From a virus, in IMG/VR virus record IMGVR_UViG_3300047548_001236, positions 186,001-250,000 of that record: DNA of 64,000 nucleotides, one strand, 5' to 3'. Shown in pieces: positions 22,939 through 32,110 of this stretch (position 1 is the stretch's first letter; every line of letters starts with the position of its first letter). The notes below the pieces were generated by a model. It saw only the letters and a program-made list of their open reading frames with translations. It made no database searches and was not told where the DNA came from. The translations under genes and the position numbers were made by a program.

Positions 22939-25088
22939 GCGGCCTCACTCTTACGATTGGTAAACTGTGTGTCAAACGCCTTGGTTTCTTTGTTGTAAAC
23001 AAGTTCGAGAACAGTCCCTTGGATATCGTTTTCGAGGATCATATTGACAATCAGCGGTTCGATGTTTGCAACAACATACCCCTGCAGACCACGAGCACCG
23101 TGACGAGGCTGATAGTGATCAGCACAGAATGCTTTGATGCATTCGTCTGAGTAGACAATCTCCACACCACTTTGTTTGTATGCCGACTTCAAGCCGTTCA
23201 GCTCACGCTTGACAATCTTTTCGATCGAATCCAGCCCAAGTCGATCAAAACATACGATGTTCTGCCGACCAGCGAAGCGGTTGAGGAATTCTGGACGATA
23301 GACGCTATCCAGCTCCACGTTAGCAAGACGCTCAGCCTCTTCTGGAGAAAGAGTCTCGTCGAGGAAGAACGTTTGACCGATATTGGTCGTCATGATCACC
23401 ATCGACTCCGAGAAGTTGACCGTGCGACCGTGGTTATCGGTCAGGCGACCATCCGACAGAATCTGCAGGAACAGGTCGAACACAGCAGGGTCGGCTTTCT
23501 CAATTTCATCAAACAGAATGATGCGGTGAGGGTTCTGACGCATAGCATTGGTCAGGATACCACCACGTTCGCTACCTTCATAACCAGCAGGAGCACCAAT
23601 CAGCTTTGCGACAGAGTGCTTTTCCATGTATTCCGACATGTCGAAGCGAGTCAGAGCAGATTCATCGTCCTTGAGAGCATGAGCCAATGCTTTACAGACT
23701 TCCGTCTTACCAGTACCAGAAGGGCCCATGATCAGGAACGCTGCTTGAGGCTTGCCACCATTACGACGGCCAATACGTGCGACTTTGATCGCGTTGGCAA
23801 TCTTGTGAATCACTTCCTCCTGACCAAACACACGAGCGTTCAGCAGAGCTTCTAGGTTGCGAAGTTTCACTTTCTCATCCTCATTCAGCTTGGAAACAGG
23901 AATGCCCGACAGACGGCTAAACTCAGCAAGCACTTTTTCTTTCGTCAGAGCCAGTTGAGAGTTGATCTGCTCAGTCAACATATCAAACTCGGCACGGTTC
24001 TCGTTGATCACAAGTTCGTACTGACGAATCTGATTGCGGAGCTCGCGGACTGCAGGAGATTCAAAGCCACCCGAAGCTGCAACGCTCGCAAACATCTGGA
24101 TGCGACGAGAGTTTGCATCGGCTTCAACGACATCCTTTGCAGGAGGATTCTCAGCTTCCTCTTTCTTGATAGCAGCAATTTGCTCCTCAAGATCGATGAT
24201 AGCCACCTCACCATCACGCTGCAGTTGGAATAGCTCTTTGATGCGAGCTTGCGTCTTTGCATACTCCTGATCAAGAGCAATGATACGAGGATCATCTTCC
24301 TTGACGCCAGATGCGAGAAGATACGTCACTTGTGGATGTCGCTTGTGTGCATCAAGACGGTACGTTGCAAGAGCACGGTCAAGCAGGTTGCCAGAACGTT
24401 CAGGCTGAGCGCGTGACAAGCTGGCGTCACGTGAACGATACTTGTTTGTCAACTCGATTGCGGTCAGAACTGCATCATCTTCAATACGGATGTCGTGGTG
24501 TTTTGTCAGACCAAGAGCATTCGAACGAACAATGTCAATCAGATCCTGACCAAATGGCTCGTTCAGATCAATGATCGTATAGCATTGCTTCATGTCCGAG
24601 TGAGCAGCAAGAATCATGTCCAAATCAGGATCACGAGCTTCGAGGATCACTTGCGTGTGACCAGCCTTGACGGAAGCATTGAGCGAGTTGATGAAGTGAC
24701 TGCAGCCGTTGTTGCGTGCAGCCTCGATGAAGTCCCGAGTGTCTTCGATGATCAGAATAGAATCAGGAGTGCGCTTGAGGATCGTCAGTACCCCATTGAA
24801 CCCCTTGTTGATCTCTTCGTGATTGCCCGAAGCAAACAGCTCATCAACTTTCAGCCAGAACAGTCGTTTAGAGATGATATCGAACGGAACGTTAGGATCG
24901 TTCTTAAGAGCCTGGAGACCCATCACAAGTGCCGAAGCGCCTACACCACCAGGACCGACCAGAATGACTGATGCGGCTTTATTCCGCATCAGTACAGAAG
25001 TCAGACGCTTCATATCGTCAGCACGCCCGACCAGTTTGAAGTCGGGGTACTGTTTCAGAAGCTCATTACCAGTAATCAGATACTGCAT
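22935..25088 (-). CDS. ClpB/ClpA-like AAA+ protein with degenerate first ATPase domain
   Basis: 717 residues. The second AAA+ domain is intact: Walker A MGPSGTGKT (about 452-460), FDEIEKADPAVFDLFLQILSDGR with Walker B, the TTNIG sensor region, and the D2-small domain with the GARGL arginine. The first domain is altered: Walker A reads VGPGGVGASA (44-53), lacking the Lys, and the Walker B position reads ILIIEDTRDF. A coiled-coil middle region (about 270-390) replaces the ClpB M domain, and the usual N domain is missing. Probably an unfoldase or remodelling machine with one working ring. Confidence 0.8.
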   Translation of the reverse strand: MQYLITGNELLKQYPDFKLVGRADDMKRLTSVLMRNKAASVILVGPGGVGASALVMGLQALKNDPNVPFDIISKRLFWLKVDELFASGNHEEINKGFNGVLTILKRTPDSILIIEDTRDFIEAARNNGCSHFINSLNASVKAGHTQVILEARDPDLDMILAAHSDMKQCYTIIDLNEPFGQDLIDIVRSNALGLTKHHDIRIEDDAVLTAIELTNKYRSRDASLSRAQPERSGNLLDRALATYRLDAHKRHPQVTYLLASGVKEDDPRIIALDQEYAKTQARIKELFQLQRDGEVAIIDLEEQIAAIKKEEAENPPAKDVVEADANSRRIQMFASVAASGGFESPAVRELRNQIRQYELVINENRAEFDMLTEQINSQLALTKEKVLAEFSRLSGIPVSKLNEDEKVKLRNLEALLNARVFGQEEVIHKIANAIKVARIGRRNGGKPQAAFLIMGPSGTGKTEVCKALAHALKDDESALTRFDMSEYMEKHSVAKLIGAPAGYEGSERGGILTNAMRQNPHRIILFDEIEKADPAVFDLFLQILSDGRLTDNHGRTVNFSESMVIMTTNIGQTFFLDETLSPEEAERLANVELDSVYRPEFLNRFAGRQNIVCFDRLGLDSIEKIVKRELNGLKSAYKQSGVEIVYSDECIKAFCADHYQPRHGARGLQGYVVANIEPLIVNMILENDIQGTVLELVYNKETKAFDTQFTNRKSEAA

Positions 25089-25103
25089 TTATGTTTCCTT
25101 TGA

Positions 25104-26768
25104 TCAGAAATTGAACGGACGCTTGACTTTGGCAACGGGTTCGTCATTAGCTGCCTTTTGATCAGCCCCCATGACAATATCCGCCACCACAGCCTTGGAT
25201 TCAAGGACAGTCTGTGCGACTTCCTCAGCAGTTTTCTGCATCACTTCCAGATTCTCACGCATGGTTTGAATACCATTACGAGTGAACTCGGTAGCAACCT
25301 TGTTGACTTCGCCATACTGAGCCAGGCTCTCGATAGCCCGAACCAGATCGTTGTTGCGCTCTTGGTAGCCCATAGCAATCCGCATCGACTCCTTCTGAGC
25401 GATAACGTCAGTGTTGTTGGCCATCGCGTTCAGAGTTTCAGCTGTCATGGCATTCGACTCGGCGATAGCAGCAGCGCCGACCGCTTGGATGACAGTCGAC
25501 AGACGATCAGCAACACCAGCAACACCACGCGCGTGCATGTCACGAGCCATCTGGATCTGTTGCTGGTTCGCGTCCCGCATGTTCTTGATGCGGATCGAAG
25601 CCGAGGTCAGATCAGCGACAGTTGCAGTCGTATCGACTGCCGAAACTTCCAGCATCTGGATGTGTTCGTCAAGATCACGCTGCTTGGTTTCACGAGTGAG
25701 CTTCTGCACCATATTCTCGTTTTCACCAGGAACGAGAATCTGCTCACGCATCTTTTTGTTCTCGTTTTCAGCGCCTTTGACACCTTCACCAAGAATTGCA
25801 TAGATAAAGCTCATCTGGCCGTTCGCATCTTCCAGATTCTTCGTCTGATCGCCCATGTGAGCAAGGTGACCACGAATCGTCTCGATCTTTTCCTTGGAGG
25901 TCTGAACGAAGTTGACCGCCGACTTGATCAGATTCTCAGACCGCTTCTGGTGATCTTCGGTCGCCAGGTTCAGCATGTCTTTCAGCTTCGCCTTTGCTTC
26001 TTGGTTGGTGATCTTCGATTCAACCGTGGTCTGGTTAGCACGAGCAGCTTCCGCCTCTGCCGCAATCTTTTGCAGCTCAGCAGCAGCATTTTCCATTGCG
26101 ACTTTGTTGCGAGCAATCTTCTCGACCGATTCGGCTTTGATGCCACCGAAGCCAAAGAAGCCCTTGTTCTGCTCTTCGACACGGTTCTGAGCTTTCAGTT
26201 CATCGATGCGAGATTGCACCTTGGTGATCTGCTCATCCAGTTCACGCTGACGCTGAGCAATCGCTTCCTGACGCTTCTCTTCATCTTTGATTTCACGGAA
26301 AGCATCCAGAGTCTGATTCTCGGCACGCAGAACATGCAAAGCATCGATGATATCCGTCAGAGGCTTCATGTCGTTTTCAAAATCGATCAGAGCTGTATTG
26401 ATGTCCTCGAACACTTGCTTAAGCGTTGCGAAATTTTTGGTGTCGGACATCTTGATGATCTGCGTCGCCATCGCTTCACGCTCAGCTTGCAGATACTCTT
26501 TAAACAGATCGAACGCTTTGACACGCTCACGATTCTCTTCACGAGTACCAGCAAACGTCAGCAGCTTCGTAACGGCTGCTTGCTTGGCTTCCGGCGACAG
26601 AGCTTCATCAAAAATCGTCTTGAAGAAGGGATTGGTTTCAATATTCGCAAAGCGAGAATCCTTCGCCTTGGTTTCCTCCTTCTGCTTCGCAGTCGGAGTT
26701 GCACGACCCCGAACGGCCAGGATTTCTTCCAGCTGCTGCTGACGGGAAAGTTGTGCAGATGCGCTCAT
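25104..26768 (-). CDS. Large coiled-coil protein (weak TelA-like character)
   Basis: 554 residues, almost entirely helical, with long heptad-like stretches (about 150-290 and 420-540). It is one gene upstream of the ClpB-like protein with a 15-base gap and shares its promoter, so it could be its adaptor or substrate. The C-terminal region (MGYQERNNDLVRAIESL...) loosely recalls TelA/KlaA tellurite-resistance proteins, but I would not assign that family. Confidence 0.65.
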   Translation of the reverse strand: MSASAQLSRQQQLEEILAVRGRATPTAKQKEETKAKDSRFANIETNPFFKTIFDEALSPEAKQAAVTKLLTFAGTREENRERVKAFDLFKEYLQAEREAMATQIIKMSDTKNFATLKQVFEDINTALIDFENDMKPLTDIIDALHVLRAENQTLDAFREIKDEEKRQEAIAQRQRELDEQITKVQSRIDELKAQNRVEEQNKGFFGFGGIKAESVEKIARNKVAMENAAAELQKIAAEAEAARANQTTVESKITNQEAKAKLKDMLNLATEDHQKRSENLIKSAVNFVQTSKEKIETIRGHLAHMGDQTKNLEDANGQMSFIYAILGEGVKGAENENKKMREQILVPGENENMVQKLTRETKQRDLDEHIQMLEVSAVDTTATVADLTSASIRIKNMRDANQQQIQMARDMHARGVAGVADRLSTVIQAVGAAAIAESNAMTAETLNAMANNTDVIAQKESMRIAMGYQERNNDLVRAIESLAQYGEVNKVATEFTRNGIQTMRENLEVMQKTAEEVAQTVLESKAVVADIVMGADQKAANDEPVAKVKRPFNF

Positions 26769-26812
26769 ATTATAGATCTCCTCTTGAGATGAATGTTGTC
26801 ATGTAGGTAGTG

Positions 26813-26841
26813 ATATTATTGTATTTCGTTCAGGAATGCAA
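26813..26841 (-). promoter_or_regulatory. Host-like sigma70 promoter
   Basis: Minus strand TTGCAT-N17-TAATAT, 45 bases before the start of the coiled-coil gene. It would drive the coiled-coil / ClpB-like operon. Confidence 0.55.
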
Positions 26842-26850
26842 CTGCTATTT

Positions 26851-27195
26851 TTACAAAAGTGTGGACAGCATGATACCAATGATGCCAACCAACAGAAGAG
26901 CCATAGAGGTAGACCTCGACTGATGGTACTTTGTACTCAAATTCAAGTACTGTTTATGAAGAGCCCGGTACCGTTCATGGGTCAAGTTTGCCTGAGCCCG
27001 AAGAAGTGAAATTTCTTGATGGGCTTGTTTGATTGTATCGTGGTATTCCTTCATGTTTTCGTGGATAGTAGAGCTTGTATCAGCCGTTTTGGAAGGCGTA
27101 CCTCCACGCTTGCGTGCCATGCGCAAGCAAGCGATCGCTTCATCTTCGGATGACGTACTCATTGCCTTAGCTAGCAAGTCGTTCACAGTGGCCAT
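26851..27195 (-). CDS. Tail-anchored coiled-coil protein with DUF2786-like start
   Basis: 114 residues. The first 30 (VNDLLAKAMSTSSEDEAIACLRMARKRGG) look like the first helices of DUF2786, the middle is a coiled coil, and the last 18 residues (MALLLVGIIGIMLSTLL) form a C-terminal membrane anchor. The gene is divergent from the rightward LRV operon. Confidence 0.6.
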   Translation of the reverse strand: MATVNDLLAKAMSTSSEDEAIACLRMARKRGGTPSKTADTSSTIHENMKEYHDTIKQAHQEISLLRAQANLTHERYRALHKQYLNLSTKYHQSRSTSMALLLVGIIGIMLSTLL

Positions 27196-27265
27196 TAACG
27201 GATCCTTTAATTTTTCGGATTGGTATCGCGATCATACATCGCGGTTTGCAAGGTTTCAACTGTTT

Positions 27266-27273
27266 TATAAATA
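27266..27273 (+). promoter_or_regulatory. T4-type late promoter (TATAAATA) of the LRV operon
   Basis: Perfect plus-strand TATAAATA, 31 bases before the ATG at 27304, in the only rightward-facing intergenic region of the operon. I see no good sigma70 promoter in the same gap. This predicts late expression of the whole seven-gene operon. Confidence 0.65.
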
Positions 27274-27303
27274 GGTCATGTGGAATTTTGTTAGGGCCTT
27301 AAC

Positions 27304-28944
27304 ATGTTGAAATTTAAGCAGTATATCGTAGAATATCTGACGGACGAGCAAAGAGCTCGCTATAAGCAGTACAAGATGACACCGAAAGCTCGTCGTGACA
27401 CCGACCATTTTTTTGGTAAGGGTGTCGATGAGGTTCACGGTGAGATTGCCAACGACGACAAGTCAGAGATCCACACACGTCTGGAGAATCACCTTGGACA
27501 GCCTGTGTCACATGAAGACTACAAGCGCGGGGCAATTAAAGACAAGTATGGGCGTGATGTTAAGATCGGACGTTTGATCAAAGACAGCTCGCTGAGAAAT
27601 CAGTTTGACCAGGATCCGTCGAGGAAGCTGGAACGGGTAATTCACAAGACACGAACTGTTCGAGGAACAGAAGTAGCTGGGCAAACAAATCCTGTCCCTG
27701 ACGCTAACCACCCGACAGGTCACTCGTGGCATGATAGTAGCTGTAAGAACCTAGAGAGTGGTATCAACCGTCATTATCTACCCAAAGAAATCCAGCATGG
27801 AACGGTAGTGCATTTTGTCCACGATAGTAACGGACAAGAGATCTACAGGGCTACACTTCAACCCCACCATAACGAAAGTGGACGAGTGGCTTATAGTGTC
27901 GATGCAGAATATGGTATCAAACACCCACATTTTACAGCTGACGCTCACCGTGTTGCAACTGCTCTTAGTGGACAGTCTCGTGGTAACATTGTGCATGAGA
28001 AGCATGATGATGTTTACAATGACAATGGTGAGGAAACTATGATTCATCCAAAAGCCAGCGACGCGCAGTTGATGAAGCATCTTAAGACAGGTAATTGGTC
28101 TACAAAGTATGCCGTGCTCAAGCACCCAAATCTAAATCACAAGCATTTGATGCAGGCTGTTAAAGATGAGGACGAAGATAACGTGATGACCGCGTTGTCA
28201 CATCCAAATATAACGCACGAACACATTGAAAAGGCTATGAACAGACCTGATGCAAGCGACGAGTTGATAGGCATTGCCGCCAGCAACCCTAAAGCGACGT
28301 TAGAGCAACTGCAAAAAGGGCTTTCGTACCGTAGTGCTAGTGTTAGATATGAGGCAATGAAAAGTCCTAACGTGACGCCGGATATGTTGTCGAAGCTACA
28401 AGATGATAAGGATCGCCGAGTACGTTCTGCGGTTATAAAGCATCCTAATGCAGACGTATCTCATTTGAACCGCGCTATCAATGACCACGACTGGATGGTG
28501 CGAGCTGCCGTCGCCCGTAACAGCAAAGCACAGCCTCATCATCTTGATCAACTTGTGAACGACGAAGACAGCGATGTGGTCCACGCAGCGTCAAACAACC
28601 GTAACCTTTCCGCGGATCATATCACAAAAATCATGAAAAGCCCATTTGCTGACGCAAAGAAAAACGTGTTGTATCACAATAACTTCAATCCATCCCATCT
28701 CGGTATTGCAATACACGATAAGGATCCTGAGATCAGTATGTTGGCAGCTACCAATCACAGAGATATGTTGACACCAGAACATCTTGAGCATCTCGCTGAC
28801 CACAATAGCTGGCGTGTTAGACATACTGTCGCCAAGCACGAGCTAACGCCTATTAAAACACTCAAAAAACTAACAAAAGACGAAGACCCTGATGTTGTCC
28901 TTGCTGCTGGACAAAACCTGAAAAACAGTGAGAACCGTAAATGA
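27304..28944 (+). CDS. Capsid-targeted LRV-repeat protein 1
   Basis: 546 residues. The N-terminal decamer MLKFKQYIVE matches the T4 capsid-targeting pattern (aromatic at 4 and 7, Ile/Leu at 8, Glu at 10). A domain shared with four neighbours follows (about 11-235; HFFGKGVDEVHGE, GRDVKIGRLIKD, TVRGTEVAGQTNPVP, GHSWHDSSCKN, NGQEIYRATL, EYGIKHP). Residues 250-546 are about twelve 24-residue repeats of the type HPN-T-EHI-KA---D--VR--A, as in leucine-rich repeat variant (LRV) proteins. Predicted to be packed in the head and ejected; target unknown. Confidence 0.8.
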   Translation: MLKFKQYIVEYLTDEQRARYKQYKMTPKARRDTDHFFGKGVDEVHGEIANDDKSEIHTRLENHLGQPVSHEDYKRGAIKDKYGRDVKIGRLIKDSSLRNQFDQDPSRKLERVIHKTRTVRGTEVAGQTNPVPDANHPTGHSWHDSSCKNLESGINRHYLPKEIQHGTVVHFVHDSNGQEIYRATLQPHHNESGRVAYSVDAEYGIKHPHFTADAHRVATALSGQSRGNIVHEKHDDVYNDNGEETMIHPKASDAQLMKHLKTGNWSTKYAVLKHPNLNHKHLMQAVKDEDEDNVMTALSHPNITHEHIEKAMNRPDASDELIGIAASNPKATLEQLQKGLSYRSASVRYEAMKSPNVTPDMLSKLQDDKDRRVRSAVIKHPNADVSHLNRAINDHDWMVRAAVARNSKAQPHHLDQLVNDEDSDVVHAASNNRNLSADHITKIMKSPFADAKKNVLYHNNFNPSHLGIAIHDKDPEISMLAATNHRDMLTPEHLEHLADHNSWRVRHTVAKHELTPIKTLKKLTKDEDPDVVLAAGQNLKNSENRK

Positions 28945-30686
28945 AAAGATTCAAGTCGTTTCTATTGGAATATCTGACCGATAAACAGCGTGAGCGCTAT
29001 CAGCATATTGAAATGACACCTAAAGCACGTGCCGACTCCGATCATTTCTTTGGACAAGGAAATGATGAGGTGCATGGTAGTTTACATTCGATGACCGACA
29101 AATCCGAGATCCACAGGAAGATTGAAAATCACCTCGGACAAGAAATATCACACGAAGACTATAGAGCAGGTCTTGCTAGAGACCATCTAGGTAGACAGAC
29201 GCGTATCGGACGATTGATAAAAGACGATTCGTTGAGGAACGAGTTTGCGAAGGATCCTACAAGAGAAGGATCGCGTAGCGGTCAATCGCAATATACAACA
29301 AGAACAGTTCGTGGAGTGGAAGTTGCAGGACAGACAAACTCTGTACCTGATGCACAACATCCAAAAGGCCATTCGTGGGGTAACATAAGCTGTAAGAACA
29401 ACGAGACGGGAATAAACAAACACTATCTCGAAGATGAAATCAAGCACGGTACCGTTACTCACTTTGTTAAGGATCACAACGGCCAGGAGATCTATCGTGC
29501 AACACTACAACCTCATCATAACGATGAGGGTCATGTTGCGTATGCAATTGATTCGGAATATGGTATCAAGCACCCATCATTCACCGAAGACGCAAAAAGA
29601 GTAGCAGCCAAACTGTCTAATGCTGATCATACGAATGGTCTGTTTAGAAAGCACGGTAAAGTTTACCATGATAGTGAAGATAGTTATATGCTGCATCCTA
29701 ATGTATCATCAGAACAGCTTCACAAGTATATAGCGGCTCCGTCAGACGAATATGACGATCGCAAGCTACTCGTGAAAAGATTGGCAATAATGCACCCCAA
29801 CTCTGACAGCACTCATATCCAACGAGTGCTGGATCAAAAGGATACCCATCCTGTACTTTTGAACCGAATTGCAAGCCACCCTAAAATAACAGATGAACAA
29901 ATCAGCCGTCTATTGGACAATCCGCGCAACGGTGTTCGAAGAACTGTTGCTTCTAATCCTAACATTAAAGATCATCACATACGCAAGGCGCTGGCAGATA
30001 CGGATAACACCGTTCGTGCGAACATCATGTCAAATCCATCGACACCTACCCATCATATAATTAATGGAACAAAAGACCGCAGCTCGTTGGTTAGAGCTAC
30101 TGCATATGCAAATTCGAAGCTTCCGAAAGAACACCTTATCAAAGGTTTGGACGACGAAAGTGATCAGGTAAAAGCTACTGTTGTGGGAAATCGTTCGATA
30201 TCAGGTCAACATTTGACAGATGCGTTAAGAAATCCTAGCGAGCATGTAAGAGCTGCTGTATTTGACAATCCAAATGCAACTCCAGCTCATATAGAGCTTG
30301 CAAAGAAAGACCCTCATTGGCAAGTACAAATGAGAGCAGCCTCTCATAAAAATGCCACGAGCGACCAGCTACACGATTTCATTGATCACGGTTTCAGAGA
30401 AACCCATGTTAGTGTAGCAAAGAACCCTAATGCAAATATCAGCCATCTTAATAAACTGTATGACGTTGGTAACACGGATACAAAATTTGATGTGCTCGCT
30501 CACCCCAATGTCGATTCCAACCTTATTCACAAAGTAGTGAGCAACGACGCAGAAACGGACGATATTAAATATCATGCTCTAAAGCATCCAAATGCAACAG
30601 TTGAAAACCTTAAATGGGCTTCGCGTAATTCAGCGAGTCCGTTCCTCAGAGACGCTGCCCGTAAAATACTTGGAGCTAGAACATGA
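28941..30686 (+). CDS. Capsid-targeted LRV-repeat protein 2
   Basis: 581 residues, paralogue of the gene at 27304. Decamer MKRFKSFLLE, then the shared domain to about residue 237 (DHFFGQGNDEVHGS, TRIGRLIKDDSLRNEF, GVEVAGQTNSVP, NGQEIYRATLQPHHN, SEYGIKHP), then about thirteen LRV-type repeats (NPNIKDHHIRKALADTD, NPSTPTHHI and similar). The ATG overlaps the stop of protein 1 by 4 bases (ATGA). Paralogues differ mostly in the repeats, which suggests different binding targets. Confidence 0.8.
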   Translation: MKRFKSFLLEYLTDKQRERYQHIEMTPKARADSDHFFGQGNDEVHGSLHSMTDKSEIHRKIENHLGQEISHEDYRAGLARDHLGRQTRIGRLIKDDSLRNEFAKDPTREGSRSGQSQYTTRTVRGVEVAGQTNSVPDAQHPKGHSWGNISCKNNETGINKHYLEDEIKHGTVTHFVKDHNGQEIYRATLQPHHNDEGHVAYAIDSEYGIKHPSFTEDAKRVAAKLSNADHTNGLFRKHGKVYHDSEDSYMLHPNVSSEQLHKYIAAPSDEYDDRKLLVKRLAIMHPNSDSTHIQRVLDQKDTHPVLLNRIASHPKITDEQISRLLDNPRNGVRRTVASNPNIKDHHIRKALADTDNTVRANIMSNPSTPTHHIINGTKDRSSLVRATAYANSKLPKEHLIKGLDDESDQVKATVVGNRSISGQHLTDALRNPSEHVRAAVFDNPNATPAHIELAKKDPHWQVQMRAASHKNATSDQLHDFIDHGFRETHVSVAKNPNANISHLNKLYDVGNTDTKFDVLAHPNVDSNLIHKVVSNDAETDDIKYHALKHPNATVENLKWASRNSASPFLRDAARKILGART

Positions 30687-32110
30687 AACCATTCAAATCT
30701 TTCCTTCTTGAATACTTGACAGATGCACAACGTCAGCAGTATAGTCAGTATAAAATGACTGATAAAGCTCGTGCAGACACAGATCACTTTTTTGGTGTTG
30801 GCAACGATAAAGTTACTGGTGCCTTGGGTCATACTACCGATAAATCCGAGATCCATCGAAAAATTGAAAAACACCTTGGTGCTGAAATATCTCACGATGA
30901 CTACCGTGCAGGCATTACGAAAGACAAATACGGTCGTGATGTTCGTATTGGCAGGGTGATAAAAGACGATAAGCTGAAAGCAGAATACGCAAAAGACCCA
31001 ACAAGGGAAGGAGCAAAGGTTGGCTCGCAATTCACAACCTCTACCGTGAGAGGGATTGAAGTTGCCGGACAGACTAATCCTGAACCAAACGCTGAGCATC
31101 CGAAAGGACACTCGTGGAGAGATCTTAGCTGTAAGAACGTCACCTCTGGAATTCAACGTCATATATTAGCCAACGAAATCGAACGTGGGACTGTTGTCCA
31201 CTTTGTCCACGATCGTAACGGACAAGAAATTTACAGGGCTACATTGCACCCTCACCACAACCAAGAGGGCCATGTGGCTTATGCTGTCGATTCGGAATAT
31301 GGTATCAAGCACCCAGCTTTTATGAAAAGTGCTCGCGACACTGCAGAGAAACTATCAGGTGAGTTAAAGGGAAGCCCTGTTTTTGAGAAAGACCGCGAGG
31401 TTTATGATGATAGTGGCGTAAGCCATATGATCCACCCGTCTGTTAGCAGTGAAGGGTTGACAAATCATCTAAAGTCGTCAAAGTTTACTGAACGTTATGC
31501 TGTATTGAGACACAAAAACGTTACGCCTGAGCACATTGAGATGGCGGTTAACGATTCAAATAGACACGTGAGACGTGAAGTAGCAAAATCACTTTTGTTG
31601 AAGCCTGAACATATCACAAAGATTATGGATAACCCAAATGAGAATAGTAGAGTGAAGATGGAGGCTGTCCAGAATCCTAATGCAACTGCTGAACATATAT
31701 CAAAAGCATTAGACTCTGATGATCATGATGTCCGTCTTTATGCCATGAGAAATCCAAACGTTAATGCAGATCACATATCAAAAGCGTTGGACGTGGACCA
31801 ACCACATCATATTCGTCAGATGGCGTTACAACACCGAAAAGTCACGCCTTCACATATAGCAAAGGTTCTCAGCCATAACCCAAGAGTACTAGATAGAAAC
31901 ACTCTTGCTATACAAGAGCAGGCAGCCGCACATCCAAATGCATCGAAAGAAAATATTGATCAAGCGTTACAACACCGCGAGCATACCGTGAGAGAGTTAG
32001 CGATAAATAACAGAAATGCAACGGACGAGCAAATCAGCCGGGGGTTGGACGATCCTCACCCGATGGTCAGAATATCAGCTAGATATGCAAAGAAAGCAAG
32101 AGAACAATGA
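30683..32110 (+). CDS. Capsid-targeted LRV-repeat protein 3
   Basis: 475 residues, the shortest paralogue. Decamer MKPFKSFLLE; shared domain to about 235 (DHFFGVGNDKVTGA, GRDVRIGRVIKDDKLKAEY, GIEVAGQTNPEP, HSWRDLSCKN, NGQEIYRATLHPHHN); about nine LRV-type repeats follow (KNVTPEHIEMAVNDSNRHVRREVA and similar). ATGA overlaps at both ends. Confidence 0.8.
   Translation: MKPFKSFLLEYLTDAQRQQYSQYKMTDKARADTDHFFGVGNDKVTGALGHTTDKSEIHRKIEKHLGAEISHDDYRAGITKDKYGRDVRIGRVIKDDKLKAEYAKDPTREGAKVGSQFTTSTVRGIEVAGQTNPEPNAEHPKGHSWRDLSCKNVTSGIQRHILANEIERGTVVHFVHDRNGQEIYRATLHPHHNQEGHVAYAVDSEYGIKHPAFMKSARDTAEKLSGELKGSPVFEKDREVYDDSGVSHMIHPSVSSEGLTNHLKSSKFTERYAVLRHKNVTPEHIEMAVNDSNRHVRREVAKSLLLKPEHITKIMDNPNENSRVKMEAVQNPNATAEHISKALDSDDHDVRLYAMRNPNVNADHISKALDVDQPHHIRQMALQHRKVTPSHIAKVLSHNPRVLDRNTLAIQEQAAAHPNASKENIDQALQHREHTVRELAINNRNATDEQISRGLDDPHPMVRISARYAKKAREQ

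Noticed and set aside
25104-26768. Assignment as a TelA tellurite-resistance protein
   Set aside because: The likeness is limited to helical composition near the C-terminus; no diagnostic motif was found.
25158-26792. A 544-codon rightward reading frame
   Set aside because: It is the reverse complement of the coiled-coil gene, has no ribosome-binding site and a composition driven by the opposite strand. The same applies to long frames at 40253-41479, 15110-16060, 2516-3346 and 23172-23855.
27210-27245. Palindrome CGCGAT-N5-ATCGCG as an operator between the divergent genes
   Set aside because: Only 6-bp arms, no nearby promoter that it would control and no second copy in the window.
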